From Erysipelotrichaceae bacterium (GTDB taxonomy: Bacteria; Bacillota_I; Bacilli_A; Erysipelotrichales; Erysipelotrichaceae): a DNA stretch of 48,650 nt. Below are positions 48,627-48,650 of this stretch, in pieces (positions within the stretch are counted from its first letter, which is position 1; each line of letters starts with the position of its first letter). The notes beneath the pieces were generated by a model that was not told where the DNA came from, searched no databases, and saw nothing but the letters and a program-made list of their open reading frames with translations. Where the stretch lies: contig JAFRIE010000020.1 in the NCBI GenBank assembly GCA_017432885.1, forward strand, positions 1-48,650, given 5' to 3'. The position numbers and the translations under genes were made by a program.

Positions 48627-48650
48627 ATGAAACATCTTTCTCTTAATGAC
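48627..48650 (+). CDS. first eight codons of a rightward gene (runs off the window)
   Basis: AAGGAG lies 6 bases before an ATG at 48627, and MKHLSLND is read before the window ends. A -10-like TATAAG lies near 48592. Identity cannot be told. Confidence 0.4.

Noticed and set aside
1..48650. CRISPR arrays, tRNA or rRNA genes, insertion sequences and riboswitches
   Set aside because: No regularly spaced repeats, no transposase-like frame and no cloverleaf or rRNA sequence could be recognised by eye; a covariance-model scan would be needed to exclude small RNAs.

Overview
The window looks like the chromosome of a low-to-moderate-GC Bacillota, most plausibly from the Erysipelotrichia. That placement is inferred from gene content: a compact AddA/AddB pair, galactitol-type PTS, Cof-type HAD phosphatases, an AMMECR1-Memo-radical SAM pair, and strong GGAGG-type ribosome sites next to a minority of genes with none. 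I see no rRNA, tRNA, CRISPR array, phage genes or insertion sequence.

Region 1 (1-10716) is a carbohydrate PTS locus resembling the poorly understood sgc locus of enterobacteria. A leftward operon holds a HAD phosphatase, two full SgcQ/BtpA-family TIM barrels, an SgcE-like epimerase, a 65-residue protein and the start of a third SgcQ/BtpA gene that leaves the window. A rightward LevR-type PRD regulator follows; its AAA+ core has lost several catalytic and sigma-54-contact signatures. Then come leftward EIIB, EIIC, a membrane protein and EIIA, and finally a rightward second HAD phosphatase with an M42 metallopeptidase (SgcX-like). The two intergenic control regions share an ACACAGATT motif and other inverted repeats.

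Region 2 (10771-15027) is leftward: two genes of the L-2-amino-thiazoline-4-carboxylate hydrolase family surround a ZIP metal transporter and an HMA-domain protein, with a methyltransferase at the end and a Cof phosphatase upstream. Region 3 (15117-23930) has a secreted thioester-domain/Cna_B surface protein that ends in a sortase-like IPVTG but has no membrane anchor, then a cytosolic glycoside group (GH3, D-2-hydroxyacid dehydrogenase, GH13) and small membrane proteins. Region 4 (24057-35506) is more housekeeping: cyclase-family hydrolase, CorA, an E2-like acyltransferase lacking the catalytic His, a VanY-type lipoprotein, the AMMECR1/Memo and radical SAM pair, and AddA/AddB. Region 5 (35668-43379) has a DUF4428/zinc-ribbon protein, a rhomboid divergent from a CHAP protein, a Cof phosphatase, an MBOAT/SGNH acyl-transfer pair and small unknown genes.

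Region 6 (43493-46020) is AT-richer and looks accessory: a truncated duplicate of a small gene with its upstream region, a NUDIX gene whose 3' end runs into that duplicate, a DUF4177-like protein, a CoiA-like nuclease and a protein with a HEPN-type Rx4H motif. The window closes with a DEDDh exonuclease, two secreted or anchored proteins and the first codons of a rightward gene.

A cross-cutting signal is a set of genes with no Shine-Dalgarno sequence whose start codon lies 5-14 bases after a -10-like hexamer, suggesting leaderless or near-leaderless mRNAs. No intergenic stretch exceeds about 300 bases; the two largest (3237-3511 and 8684-8978) hold the PTS control sites listed below.
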